From the NCBI RefSeq assembly GCF_016482785.1, contig NZ_JAEMXM010000001.1:695767-759766 (forward strand): 64,000 nt of DNA, given 5' to 3'. This DNA comes from Paenibacillus alkalitolerans. Lineage in GTDB: Bacteria; Bacillota; Bacilli; Paenibacillales; YIM-B00363. A program made the translations under genes and the position numbers. Below, piece after piece: positions 1-9,714 of the stretch; the first letter of the stretch is position 1, and each line of letters starts with the position of its first letter. The notes below the pieces were generated by a model. That model had not been told where the DNA came from. It saw nothing but the letters and a program-made list of their open reading frames with translations, and ran no database searches.

Positions 1-966
1 AATGTGAAATGGAGCGATGCCCAGCAGCAAGCAACTGGAACAAAAGGAAATCTTACGATTGAATTAACGATCAACAGCAAGCAGGCGAAGGTCAATGGAA
101 AGCTCGTTTCCCTGGATGTTCCTTCTCAGATTGTGAACAACAGCACAATGGTGCCGCTTCGCTTCGTCTCAGAGAACAGCGGATATGAGGTCACATTCGA
201 TAGCAATGGGTCGGTATCGACCATCAACATTGGGTCCGGTACCTCCGGCAATAACGGCGGAAGTTCAACCAATATTAAGACGACTCCGGTTTCCCTGAAA
301 GGAAAGAAAATGGCCATCGTCGGCCGAACCAGAGGACAAGCCGAGGAAGATAACGCAGTCGCGAAACGGTTTATGGTTCTCGGCATGAAGGTCACACTTG
401 TGGATGAAAAACAAGCCACCGTTAAATTGCTCAAAGAATATGACATCGTCTATTTCTCTCCGACCGTGAACGAAAAGTATGTCAAGGACGGTCAAATGAA
501 AGGTCTCGACAAGCCGCAAATTTACGGCAAGAGACAAGGTATGGCCGGCATTAGTCTGGCTCCTCCTCTGAAGCCGGAAGAAGATGGGGACGACGAGGAA
601 GAAGAAAAGGAAAAAACAAGATTCATTTCCTTTAAGGACCCTAAACATCCGTTCGCAGTCGGTCTCAGTTCCCCCTCAAAAGTAGAAGTGTTCAGGAAGG
701 TTGATGAAAAGAAGGACAACATGATACAGCTTGGGGTTGCCGGCACAAAAATGGGAAAAAATGCGAAAGTGGTCGCAACCGTCGAAGGCAAACCGAACGA
801 ACCGTACATTTACCTCTACGAGAAAGGATCGAAAGCGGATGACGGCAGCGTCGTGCCCGCACGCATCGCGTACGCTTTCGGAGCCATCGGATTCCACAAG
901 CAATTAACCGATGACGGATGGAAGATTTTCACCAACATTATCGTTTGGGCCCTGCAAAAACAATAA
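1..966 (+). CDS. secreted copper amine oxidase N-domain protein with unnamed C-terminal domain (5' end outside window)
   Basis: The reading frame is already open at base 1, and its first residues match the middle of the downstream paralogue (1029-2216), so the signal peptide and first ~60 residues lie outside the window. What remains is the end of a copper_amine_oxidase_N-type domain (motif VPLRFVSENSGYEV), a Gly/Asn/Ser-rich spacer, and a ~200-residue C-terminal domain beginning KGKKMAIVGRT and ending GWKIFTNIIVWALQKQ. The C-terminal domain has alternating strand/helix character and an end reminiscent of ThuA/class I glutamine amidotransferase-like folds; that link is inference. An acidic Asp/Glu run interrupts it near residue 200. 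Function unknown; cell-surface location is inferred from the paralogue. Confidence 0.8.
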   Translation, partial: NVKWSDAQQQATGTKGNLTIELTINSKQAKVNGKLVSLDVPSQIVNNSTMVPLRFVSENSGYEVTFDSNGSVSTINIGSGTSGNNGGSSTNIKTTPVSLKGKKMAIVGRTRGQAEEDNAVAKRFMVLGMKVTLVDEKQATVKLLKEYDIVYFSPTVNEKYVKDGQMKGLDKPQIYGKRQGMAGISLAPPLKPEEDGDDEEEEKEKTRFISFKDPKHPFAVGLSSPSKVEVFRKVDEKKDNMIQLGVAGTKMGKNAKVVATVEGKPNEPYIYLYEKGSKADDGSVVPARIAYAFGAIGFHKQLTDDGWKIFTNIIVWALQKQ

Positions 967-1028
967 CCGGAAAAACATAAAAAGCCGTCCATTGTCCGAA
1001 GATTCATTCATATGAGGGGATAAGATCA

Positions 1029-2216
1029 GTGAAAAAATTTCTAATGAGTCTCATGATCGTTTTCATGGCCGTATCGATGGTTTCCGTTGCCAACGCTGCT
1101 TCAGCAGCAACGGAGGTCCAAGTTTATTTCAACGGTGAGCAGATCCAATTTGACGACGCACAACCAGCTATGATAGACGGCCGCACACTCGTTCCGTTCC
1201 GCAAGCTGTTTGAAACCCTTGGATTTAATGTGAAATGGAGCGATGCCTTGCAGCGAGCAACTGGAACAAAAGGAAATCTTACGATTCAATTAACGATCAA
1301 CAGCACACAGGCGAAGGTCAATGGAAAGCTCGTTTCCCTGGATGTTCCTTCTCAGATTGTCAACAACAGCACAATGGTGCCGCTTCGCTTCGTCTCAGAG
1401 AACAGCGGATATGAGGTCACATTCAATAGCATTGGGTCGGTATCGACCATCAACATTTGGTCCGGTACCTCCGGCAATAACGGCGGAAGTTCAACCAATA
1501 TTAAGACGACTCCGGTTTCCCTGAAAGGGAAGAAAATGGCCATTGTCGGCCGAACCGGAGGAAAAGCCGAGGAAGATAACGCAGTCGCGAAACGGTTTAT
1601 GGTTCTCGGCATGAAGGTCACGCTTGTGGACGAAAAACAAGCCACCGTTAAAATGCTCAAAGAGTATGACATCGTCTATTTCTCTCCGACCGTGAACGAG
1701 AAGTATGTGAAGGACGGTCAGATGAAAGGTCTCGATGTACCGCAAATTTACGGCAAAAGACAAGGCATGGCGGGCATTCGTCTGGCTCCCCCTCCGGATC
1801 CGAATAATACGGAGGATCGGGACGAGGATCCGGACGACAATACCCCAGCTTCGGAAAAAATAAGATCAATTACGTTTAAAGACTCCAAGCATCCGATCGC
1901 TGCCGGTTTTTCCGGAAAAGTAGAAATATTCAGGAAAGTCGATGAAGAAAAGGAAAAAATGACCCAATTGAGTGTCGGCGGCAACATTCCAATCGGAAAA
2001 AATGCCAAGGTGATCGCAACCGTTGCCGGCCAGCCGGACAAACCGTATATTTACGTTTACGAGAAAGGATCGAAAGCGGATGACGGCACCGTCGTGCCCG
2101 CGCGCATCGCGTACGCTATCGGAAACATCGGATTCCATAAGCAATTAACCGAGAACGGCTGGAAGATTCTCAACAACATCGTCATATGGGCCTTGCAAAA
2201 ACCGGAACAGAAATAA
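1029..2216 (+). CDS. secreted copper amine oxidase N-domain protein, tandem paralogue 2
   Basis: This is a 395-residue protein with a GTG start preceded by GAGGGG at a suitable distance. Residues 1-24 form a classic signal peptide ending ANAASA. A copper_amine_oxidase_N domain follows (about residues 28-145: FNGEQIQF, DGRTLVPFRKLFETLGF, VPLRFVSENSGYEV), then a Gly/Ser/Asn linker, then the shared C-terminal domain (about 160-392) with KGKKMAIVGRTGG, VTLVDEKQ, YGKRQGMAGIRLAPP and a closing NNIVIWALQK. In Paenibacillaceae the N-domain is common in cell-wall-associated secreted proteins and does not imply oxidase activity. DNA identity with the preceding gene is very high through the N-domain, indicating recent tandem duplication. 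Biochemical role unknown. Confidence 0.85.
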   Translation: MKKFLMSLMIVFMAVSMVSVANAASAATEVQVYFNGEQIQFDDAQPAMIDGRTLVPFRKLFETLGFNVKWSDALQRATGTKGNLTIQLTINSTQAKVNGKLVSLDVPSQIVNNSTMVPLRFVSENSGYEVTFNSIGSVSTINIWSGTSGNNGGSSTNIKTTPVSLKGKKMAIVGRTGGKAEEDNAVAKRFMVLGMKVTLVDEKQATVKMLKEYDIVYFSPTVNEKYVKDGQMKGLDVPQIYGKRQGMAGIRLAPPPDPNNTEDRDEDPDDNTPASEKIRSITFKDSKHPIAAGFSGKVEIFRKVDEEKEKMTQLSVGGNIPIGKNAKVIATVAGQPDKPYIYVYEKGSKADDGTVVPARIAYAIGNIGFHKQLTENGWKILNNIVIWALQKPEQK

Positions 2217-2244
2217 CGCTTAGTTTATAAAGCCTTTCATTGGT

Positions 2245-2299
2245 CGAAAGAGGCTGCCTCCTTCAAAGCGGTTCCACTCTGCTGAGGGGCGGCCTTTCT
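2245..2299 (+). terminator. imperfect terminator-like hairpin
   Basis: The arms at 2245-2260 and 2284-2299 are GC-rich and largely complementary (AGGCTGCCTC against GAGGGGCGGCCT), with bulges and a loop of about 23 nt, followed by a T-poor tail. It lies between paralogues 2 and 3. It could be a weak terminator or attenuator. Confidence 0.3.
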
Positions 2300-2382
2300 A
2301 CTAAATAATTGATGTTGGGAAGGTTGACTTGGCGGCGATTCCGCACGGGTGTGGAAAACTACCATATGGAGGGATATACTCA

Positions 2383-3705
2383 ATGAAAAAGTTCCATACG
2401 TTTCTTTTTATCGCTTTAATGACGGTTTCGGTGATCGCATGCTCTTCAAATCAACCCTCGCAGGAAGCTGACGACGGCGCTTCGGAAGTTACGGATACGG
2501 AAACGGCTGCACCGGAAGCCGGGGAAAGTAATCCGCAATCGACGGATAGCGATACTGCCGCTGAACCTGACGAAACCGGCGGCAATGATACGCAAACGGC
2601 CGATAACAATGCTGCAACGGATGATAACGGTGCGGAGGAACCGGCTGAAACCGGCGACAACGATTCGCAGACCGCGGAAAACGACACTTCAACCAAACCT
2701 GCCGAAACCGATGACAATAAGGATACGCAGACACCGGATAAGGAAACTTCAACGAAGCCGGCGGAAACTGACGACAATAAGGATACGCAGACACCGGATA
2801 AGGAAACTTCAACGAAACCGACGGAAACCGAAGATAAGAATAAACAGACGCCGCCGGATAACGACACTTCAACGACGAAACCGGCGGAAACCGAAGATAA
2901 GAACACACAGATGCCTCCGGATAACGACGCTTCAACGAAACCGGCGGAAACCGAAGACACGAATACGCAGACGCCGCCGGATAACGACACTTCGACGAAA
3001 CCGGCGGAGACGGCGGCAAAGCAAGTTTCTCCCAAGGGAAAGAAAATGGCCATTGTCGGCCGGACCGGAGGCAAAGCCCAGGAAGATGCGGCAATTGCGA
3101 AACGCATGATGGTTCTCGGATTGAAGGTGACGCTGGTAGATGAAAAGCAAATCTCCGTAGAAAAGCTCAAACAATATGATATCGTCTACTTCAGCCCGAC
3201 CTTAAACGAGAAGTTTGTTAAGGACGGTCAAATGAAAGGCCTCGACGTGCCGCAAATTTACGGCAAGAGACAAGGCATGGCGGGCATTCGTCTCGCTCCC
3301 CCGCCGGATCCGAACGCCGATCCTGACGATGAAGAATCAACTTCGGAAAAAATAAGATCCATCGCCTTTAAAGACTCGAAACATCCGGTTGCAGCAGGTT
3401 TCTCCGGAGAAGTAGAAGTGTTCAGGAAGGTCGATGAGGATAAGGAAAAGATTAAACAGTTGGGTGTTTCCGGCCAGAAAACGGGAAAAAACGCGAAGGT
3501 GATCGCAACCGTGGCTGGACAACCGAAAGATGCATACATTTACGCTTATGAGAAAGGATCGAAAGCGGACGACGGCACAGAAGTGCCGGCACGCATCGCA
3601 TATGCTTTCGGCAGCATCGGATTGCAACAACAATTGACCGAAGACGGGTGGAAAGTTCTCTCCAATATCGTCATATGGGCTTTGCAAACTCCGGAGAATC
3701 CGTAA
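2383..3705 (+). CDS. lipoprotein with Thr/Pro/Glu repeat stalk and the shared C-terminal domain, paralogue 3
   Basis: I chose the ATG at 2383, after GGAGG, over an upstream in-frame TTG because it starts a lipoprotein signal (MKKFHTFLFIALMTVSVIAC) with the lipobox Cys at residue 20. The product is 440 residues. Residues ~25-230 are a low-complexity stalk of ~20-residue units containing TKPAET, TQTP and acidic residues; two units are nearly identical at DNA level (2694-2820). Residues ~232-435 are the same C-terminal domain as in the two preceding genes (KGKKMAIVGRTGGKAQED to NIVIWALQ). The N-domain of the paralogues is replaced by a membrane anchor and flexible stalk. The next gene starts 29 nt downstream, suggesting co-transcription. 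Function unknown. Confidence 0.85.
   Translation: MKKFHTFLFIALMTVSVIACSSNQPSQEADDGASEVTDTETAAPEAGESNPQSTDSDTAAEPDETGGNDTQTADNNAATDDNGAEEPAETGDNDSQTAENDTSTKPAETDDNKDTQTPDKETSTKPAETDDNKDTQTPDKETSTKPTETEDKNKQTPPDNDTSTTKPAETEDKNTQMPPDNDASTKPAETEDTNTQTPPDNDTSTKPAETAAKQVSPKGKKMAIVGRTGGKAQEDAAIAKRMMVLGLKVTLVDEKQISVEKLKQYDIVYFSPTLNEKFVKDGQMKGLDVPQIYGKRQGMAGIRLAPPPDPNADPDDEESTSEKIRSIAFKDSKHPVAAGFSGEVEVFRKVDEDKEKIKQLGVSGQKTGKNAKVIATVAGQPKDAYIYAYEKGSKADDGTEVPARIAYAFGSIGLQQQLTEDGWKVLSNIVIWALQTPENP
2560..3015 (+). repeat. intragenic tandem repeats coding for an acidic Thr/Pro stalk
   Basis: About seven degenerate units of roughly 54-63 nt encode TKPAET-(D/E)DKNTQTPPDNDTS-like segments. The two units covering 2694-2820 differ at only a few bases. 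All stay in frame, so copy number changes would lengthen or shorten the stalk without breaking the gene. Confidence 0.8.
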
Positions 3706-3734
3706 CGGTATTTATATGGAAGGGGAATTTTCCA

Positions 3735-5099
3735 ATGACTAAAAGCTTTATCCTGGCAGCGCGCACCTCCCTATTGGCGCTCGCGGTTATCGTTTCCGGC
3801 TGTTTCGGCGGAAGCAACCAAACCGCCGGCGATTCCGGAGGCGAAGCTTCCGAAGACGAATCCGGCACGGTGATCAACAATACGCCGGAAGACGAGTTAT
3901 TTTTCTATACGGCGCAAAACAAAATCTATGAAGAGGAAGAAAATTTCGAGAAACTGATCGGACAATATATCAGAAAGAAGTTTCCCGACATTAAAATCAA
4001 GCATATCCACTGGAACGACGGTACAAGATATGAGGATTTGATCGCTAAAGGAACGATTCCCGACATCGTGCTTGAGGATGTCCGCCGGAACACGACCCGA
4101 TTGATCGGCAGATTCAAGCTGGAGCACGATATGTCCGACCTGATCAAAAAATATAATTTCGACTCCTCGGTACTTAGTCCGGCTGCCATGCAGGCTGTTG
4201 CGAACGCGTCGAACGGAGGCACATACTCGCTTCCTTTTGAAATCAACGATTACGTGCTTGTTTACAACAAAGACATCTTCGATAAATTCGGCGAAGATTA
4301 TCCGGAATCCGGCATGACATATGATGAAGCTTACGAGTTAGCGAAAAAACTGAGCCGTCAAGACGGAGATATTACATACAAAGGGTACCAGCAGCACCCC
4401 AGCCATTACATGCAGTTTAACCAGCTCTCCGCGCCAGCGCTTCACCCGGAAGAAGACAGGGCTTATATTACAACGGACACATGGATGAAGCTGGTGAATA
4501 ACATCAGGCGGTTTTATGACATTAAGGGCAATCAGTTCACATCGACCACTTACTTTCCGCAAGGAAAAATGGCCATGTCTGTGGATGTCGTGGAAAATGT
4601 CGTCAAATGGGCCCGCGAATATCCCGATTTGAACTTCGATTTCGCGGCGGTTCCCGTATTCCCCGAATCTCCCGGCTCGAAATATCAACCGAATATGAAC
4701 GGTTTGTTCATCACTAATCAGTCCAATAAGAAAGACTTGGCGTTTCAAGTGATCGCTTATCTGCTTTCCGAGGAGGTGCAGATGGAAAGAGCCAAACAGG
4801 GCGTCGTCAGTCCGATGAACAGCGAACAGGTTGTTCAGGTATTTGGGCAAAACGTGCCGGAATTGCAAGGTAAAAGCGTACAAAATATTTTTGCCCTACA
4901 GCATGCCGTTCCGGCTCCCCGCAAACCGGGATTGACGTTCATAGATCCGAAAGTGGCGCAAATATTCCAGCCGCTGATCTTCGAGGAGTCGAAAGACAAC
5001 GTAACGGCGCTGCGCATCGTGGAGGAAGAAATGAACAGGCAGATCGACGAGACGAAATTATTGAAGGAAGCCGGCGGCGACTGGTGGAAGTGGCAGTAG
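3735..5099 (+). CDS. extracellular solute-binding lipoprotein (family 1)
   Basis: The product is 454 residues from the ATG at 3735 (AAGGGG upstream). The alternative upstream start is rejected because it would bury the signal peptide. A lipoprotein signal ends at VIVSGC (Cys 21). The mature protein has the pattern of ABC-importer sugar-binding proteins: IKHIHWNDGTRYEDLIAKG, then IPDIVLEDV, an interior YSLPFEINDYVLVYNKDIFDKFG, and MAMSVDVVENV. No permease or ATPase gene adjoins it, so the transporter partner is elsewhere or the protein serves as a sensor. It follows the three paralogues by 29 nt. The substrate is not predictable, though an oligosaccharide is the usual choice for this family. 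Confidence 0.85.
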   Translation: MTKSFILAARTSLLALAVIVSGCFGGSNQTAGDSGGEASEDESGTVINNTPEDELFFYTAQNKIYEEEENFEKLIGQYIRKKFPDIKIKHIHWNDGTRYEDLIAKGTIPDIVLEDVRRNTTRLIGRFKLEHDMSDLIKKYNFDSSVLSPAAMQAVANASNGGTYSLPFEINDYVLVYNKDIFDKFGEDYPESGMTYDEAYELAKKLSRQDGDITYKGYQQHPSHYMQFNQLSAPALHPEEDRAYITTDTWMKLVNNIRRFYDIKGNQFTSTTYFPQGKMAMSVDVVENVVKWAREYPDLNFDFAAVPVFPESPGSKYQPNMNGLFITNQSNKKDLAFQVIAYLLSEEVQMERAKQGVVSPMNSEQVVQVFGQNVPELQGKSVQNIFALQHAVPAPRKPGLTFIDPKVAQIFQPLIFEESKDNVTALRIVEEEMNRQIDETKLLKEAGGDWWKWQ

Positions 5100-5123
5100 A
5101 CAGCATGTCATATTAAATTTGAA

Positions 5124-5147
5124 AAAACCGCCTGAAAAGGCGGTTTT
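5124..5147. terminator. bidirectional intrinsic terminator
   Basis: A perfect 10-bp stem (AAAACCGCCT and AGGCGGTTTT) with a GAAA tetraloop, A-rich on the left and T-rich on the right, sits between convergent genes. It suits termination from both sides. Confidence 0.9.
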
Positions 5148-5153
5148 CGCATG

Positions 5154-5873
5154 TCAATGGTGCAGAGGGCGCGGCGATATGTTTTGATTTTGTATGGTGA
5201 TATTCATCTCTCTCTTGTCGTTTATGGTGGCCAAAAATATGTCCTTGAGTTGGAGACCTTTTTCGCTGATTTGGTTTAAGATCCAAACTTCATCCAAGTT
5301 AAGCTCATTCACCGTCCCCTGTTCGATTCGGCCTTCCATTATAACGGCATACGAAATACCGGATTCCGTTTTTGTAATTCCCAGGTCCTCGGCAGTGACC
5401 GCAGCTTTTTCCGTTTTTTTGTGAACCGTCAGCTTGCCGCTAGCTTCAAGTACGGCCGTATCGACGGCGGCGATATCAAACACGTCGTTTTCTCTAAGCA
5501 TTTGTAAAATATTATCGATCGAGTACTTTACTTTTTTTAAGTTATTTACAATGATCTTGCCATCCTTAACGACTACAATCGGTTCGAACGTAACCCATTT
5601 GCCAAATCGGCGGTTCTTAACTACCAGCGTGGAAACCGATTTTTGCAGCAAGCCAACGCCCGCGACCGCAAAGGCGGTAGGGATATGTTCGATTCTAGGA
5701 TCGGCGATATCGGCTCCGACAATCGAGCCCAGTGAAACAATGATAAGAAAATCAAATACCGGCAATTCTCCGATGGACCTTCTGCCCATAAATAATGCGA
5801 TTATCAGTACTAAGGGAAAGATGGTAATGATCCGGCCGTAAATAATTAATATGTCTTTGATTGTTTCCATCAC
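5154..5873 (-). CDS. DUF421 (YetF-like) membrane protein
   Basis: A 239-residue protein with three N-terminal membrane segments (about 8-28, 36-54, 60-80) and a soluble C-terminal half, the standard layout of the DUF421/YetF family. Family hallmarks visible are MGRRSIGELPVFDF and the VVVKDGKI strand near residue 105. In Bacillus these proteins are membrane proteins linked to spore and envelope phenotypes; a biochemical activity is not established. GTG (5873) and ATG (5870) are both possible starts, with GAGG upstream. It is transcribed alone towards the terminator at 5124-5147. Confidence 0.85.
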   Translation of the reverse strand: MMETIKDILIIYGRIITIFPLVLIIALFMGRRSIGELPVFDFLIIVSLGSIVGADIADPRIEHIPTAFAVAGVGLLQKSVSTLVVKNRRFGKWVTFEPIVVVKDGKIIVNNLKKVKYSIDNILQMLRENDVFDIAAVDTAVLEASGKLTVHKKTEKAAVTAEDLGITKTESGISYAVIMEGRIEQGTVNELNLDEVWILNQISEKGLQLKDIFLATINDKREMNITIQNQNISPRPLHH

Positions 5874-5959
5874 AATACGATACCTCGCCTGTATGTTTGA
5901 GGAAAAAAATAACAGTAGTTATGTTTCCCTGCAATTCCGCAAACATACATGTCTCTTGA

Positions 5960-6430
5960 TTACCTGCGTATTGACAGATCGCTTTTGTTTCCGTGGTCTC
6001 TCACGAAAACGACATATTTCATTAGAAAATAACTGCAAGCCGAAGATATCGCCGTGGACAATCCTTTCGCGACGTTGTATTGCGTCCACGAAGGTATGCT
6101 CCATGAATTTGAGCTTAAGTAAGAGTAACCTAATAGGAATATGACGTTGCCGATCAAGAGAGCAAAACCGGCTTGAAGCGCAAACCCGAATTTTTCACGA
6201 ATGCGAAAGGTAGCCCGGCGATGAAACGTAATTCGCGAATTCCAAATGTAGCTGTTTGTAACGGCAGAAACGTATGCAATGGTATTGTATACGGTTAGCC
6301 AAGTCGGATCGGTTGCAGGTCGAATCCACAGCAGCAAATTCAATATACCGAAATCTACTAGAGCATTCGCTCCGCCTATGACGATAAAGGAGAATACCGA
6401 AACCCAATTATCTTTCCCGGTGCTAGGCAT
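5960..6430 (-). CDS. GtrA-family membrane protein
   Basis: A 156-residue protein with four predicted membrane helices: FSFIVIGGANALVDFGILNLLLW, the YNTIAYVSAVTNSYIWN segment, a third near residues 82-102, and a fourth near 123-143. The motif N-(S/R)-x-x-W-x-S-R-x-T-F (seen as NSYIWNSRITF) is the GtrA signature. Known members help flip lipid-linked sugars across the membrane. It overlaps the upstream glycosyltransferase gene by 8 nt, so a role in moving a glycolipid or polyprenyl-linked sugar made by that operon is likely. The substrate is inferred only from context. Confidence 0.85.
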   Translation of the reverse strand: MPSTGKDNWVSVFSFIVIGGANALVDFGILNLLLWIRPATDPTWLTVYNTIAYVSAVTNSYIWNSRITFHRRATFRIREKFGFALQAGFALLIGNVIFLLGYSYLSSNSWSIPSWTQYNVAKGLSTAISSACSYFLMKYVVFVRDHGNKSDLSIRR

Positions 6431-7568
6431 CTCTTTCCCTTACCCGGCTAGCGAAGCGTGTTTTCGTATTCAACGCGGCCGTATAAAACCCCAACAACTG
6501 TAAACTCGGTCCGTCCCAACCGTACGCGAGCGCCGCTTGACGAGCTTGCTCCCCTACCTCGCGCAAAAGCCGTTCGTCACGAAGCGCCGTGAGCACTGTA
6601 TGCACGAAATCGTTCGTTTTCGCTGGATTGAACAAGAAGCCGGTTTTCCCATTTTCAATTTGCTCCCGGGTCGGACCGCTTGCTGCGGCAATGACGGGCA
6701 AACCGGACACCATTGCTTCGAGCAGCACTAAACCAAGGGTTTCCGTAGTGGACGGAAAGACGAATACGTCGCTGGATGCATAAGCTTTCGCGAGTTGTTC
6801 TCCATGAAGAAATCCGGTGAATGTCGTGCGCGTGCCGGCGAAAATAGCCTCCAGCTGCTTGCGGTGAGGGCCATCCCCTACTATGGCCAGCCGGGTGTCG
6901 TCGGACGCGGATAACACGTCCCGAATTCGTTCAATCTCCTTTTCCGCAGCCAATCGTCCGACATATAGCAGAAGGCGCTTATCCGGCTCTCCGCCGGAAA
7001 GCAGTCTCCTCATCTCCTCGCACCTGTGATTCTCTCCAAATATTCCGACATTCACTCCGCGATTCCAAAGCCGGACATTCTTAAAACCGCGGGCGGTTAG
7101 TTCCTCCAACACCGAGTTCGACGTGCATAAATTTATATCTGCCCGGTTATGCAGCAATCGCAAGTACGTCCACAGGATCGGCTTTAACCATGGCAGTTTA
7201 TAAAAATCGGCATACTGAGGAACGTTCGTATGATAAGATGCGATCATCGGCCAGCGCCGTCCGAACCACACGCCTGCAACTCCAAGCATCGCCGGATTCG
7301 CGACATGCACGATATCCGGATCGAATGTCCGCAAAGCTTTGCCGACTGCCGGTGACGGTAAAGAAAGTTTTAGGTCTTTGTATAAGAAAAACCGAAACGA
7401 AGGAATACCGCATACGGTCGCACCTTCAAAATCGGTAATTCCTTGGTCCGGGGCGATAACCATCACCTTGTGCCCTTGTTTGAGCAGCCAACGGACGGTC
7501 GAGGTTAACCGCGTTACGACACCGTCAGTCGAAGGATAGAACGTTTCGGTTACGATAGCAATTTTCAT
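6423..7568 (-). CDS. SqdX-like GT4 glycosyltransferase (putative sulfoquinovosyltransferase)
   Basis: A 381-residue GT-B fold enzyme. The N-terminus MKIAIVTETFYPSTDGVVTR and the donor-site motif TETLGLVLLEAMVSGLPVIA (E-x7-E) place it in GT family 4, in the branch containing cyanobacterial SqdX and alpha-mannosyltransferases. The ATG at 7568 is preferred over an in-frame start at 7607 because it begins at the family's first strand. It lies 10 nt after UDP-sulfoquinovose synthase, so transfer of sulfoquinovose to a lipid (diacylglycerol, giving sulfolipid) is the best prediction. A mannosyl or glucosyl transferase acting on another acceptor remains possible. Confidence 0.75.
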   Translation of the reverse strand: MKIAIVTETFYPSTDGVVTRLTSTVRWLLKQGHKVMVIAPDQGITDFEGATVCGIPSFRFFLYKDLKLSLPSPAVGKALRTFDPDIVHVANPAMLGVAGVWFGRRWPMIASYHTNVPQYADFYKLPWLKPILWTYLRLLHNRADINLCTSNSVLEELTARGFKNVRLWNRGVNVGIFGENHRCEEMRRLLSGGEPDKRLLLYVGRLAAEKEIERIRDVLSASDDTRLAIVGDGPHRKQLEAIFAGTRTTFTGFLHGEQLAKAYASSDVFVFPSTTETLGLVLLEAMVSGLPVIAAASGPTREQIENGKTGFLFNPAKTNDFVHTVLTALRDERLLREVGEQARQAALAYGWDGPSLQLLGFYTAALNTKTRFASRVRERDA

Positions 7569-7578
7569 AATATCGCTA

Positions 7579-8981
<1,403 letters not shown>

Positions 8982-9710
8982 ATGAGGTCCGAGCCGTCGA
9001 AAAGCCAAAAAGTATACCAAATCATTTTTAACCATATAAAACAATCATTCGATAACGGAGAATTTAAACCCGGAAGTAAACTTCCGCCAGAGAGAGAATT
9101 GGCGGCCAGGTTTAACGTTAGCAGAACGTCGATCAGAGAAGCGCTTCGGGTTCTTGAGAGCAATGGCGTCGTAGAAGTCAGGCACGGCGACGGTACTTTC
9201 ATCCGATCGTCGGAAATTCAATCCGTGTTGGACAGCTTATCCGAATCGAATTACAAAGTCGACGAAAAATTACTGTACGAAATGCTGGAGGTCCGCATGG
9301 TGCTTGAAGCCGAATGCGCGTATATTGCGGCACAAAAAGCGACCTCCGCGGATTTGGAGCATATGCGCAAATGTCTCGACGAAATGTCCAAAGCGGAACA
9401 TAACGAGGAGTTAGGCTATATCACCGACTCGCAATTTCATTTCTATATCGCTCAAGCCACACATAACTCGGTGTTCATAAAATTGATTCAAACATTCAGA
9501 GAACAGATGAAAGATACGATTCGAGTTTGCCGGCATTACCGGTTTAAGCAAGAAGGACAATTTCAAGCCACACTGAATGAACATAAAGAAATTTATCTTG
9601 CCATCGCATTGAAGGACGCCTCCCGTGCCAAAGAACTTATGCAACAACACATTACGCATATTAGAAACGAAATGGCGAGAGTATCCGTTGAAGGTATGGA
9701 CGTTAATTAA
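8982..9710 (+). CDS. FadR-subfamily (FCD) GntR-type transcriptional regulator
   Basis: A 242-residue regulator. ATG 8982 is preferred to the in-frame ATG at 8967 because GAGGTGG lies just before it. The N-terminal winged helix (about residues 8-75) has the family motif PPERELAARFNVSRTSIREALRVLE and the wing RHGDGTFI. The rest is an all-helical FCD ligand-binding domain with metal-ligand-type residues (for example DSQFHFYIAQATHN). FCD regulators bind carboxylates or acyl-CoA-like effectors and TGGT-n3-ACCA-type dyads. Such a dyad lies before the bkd/mmg operon (23006-23020), and this gene converges on that operon's 3' end, 4 nt apart. It is the prime candidate for the operon's regulator. Confidence 0.88.
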   Translation: MRSEPSKSQKVYQIIFNHIKQSFDNGEFKPGSKLPPERELAARFNVSRTSIREALRVLESNGVVEVRHGDGTFIRSSEIQSVLDSLSESNYKVDEKLLYEMLEVRMVLEAECAYIAAQKATSADLEHMRKCLDEMSKAEHNEELGYITDSQFHFYIAQATHNSVFIKLIQTFREQMKDTIRVCRHYRFKQEGQFQATLNEHKEIYLAIALKDASRAKELMQQHITHIRNEMARVSVEGMDVN

Positions 9711-9714
9711 TACG

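Noticed and set aside
2694-2820. Direct ~60-nt repeats as a possible CRISPR or tandem DNA element
   Set aside because: The units are contiguous, in frame and encode a protein stalk; there are no spacers.
2451-3170. Long open frames opposite and within the repeat stalk of the lipoprotein gene
   Set aside because: They arise from the low-complexity repeat read in other frames, lack ribosome binding sites and give Ser/Val- or Arg-rich nonsense.
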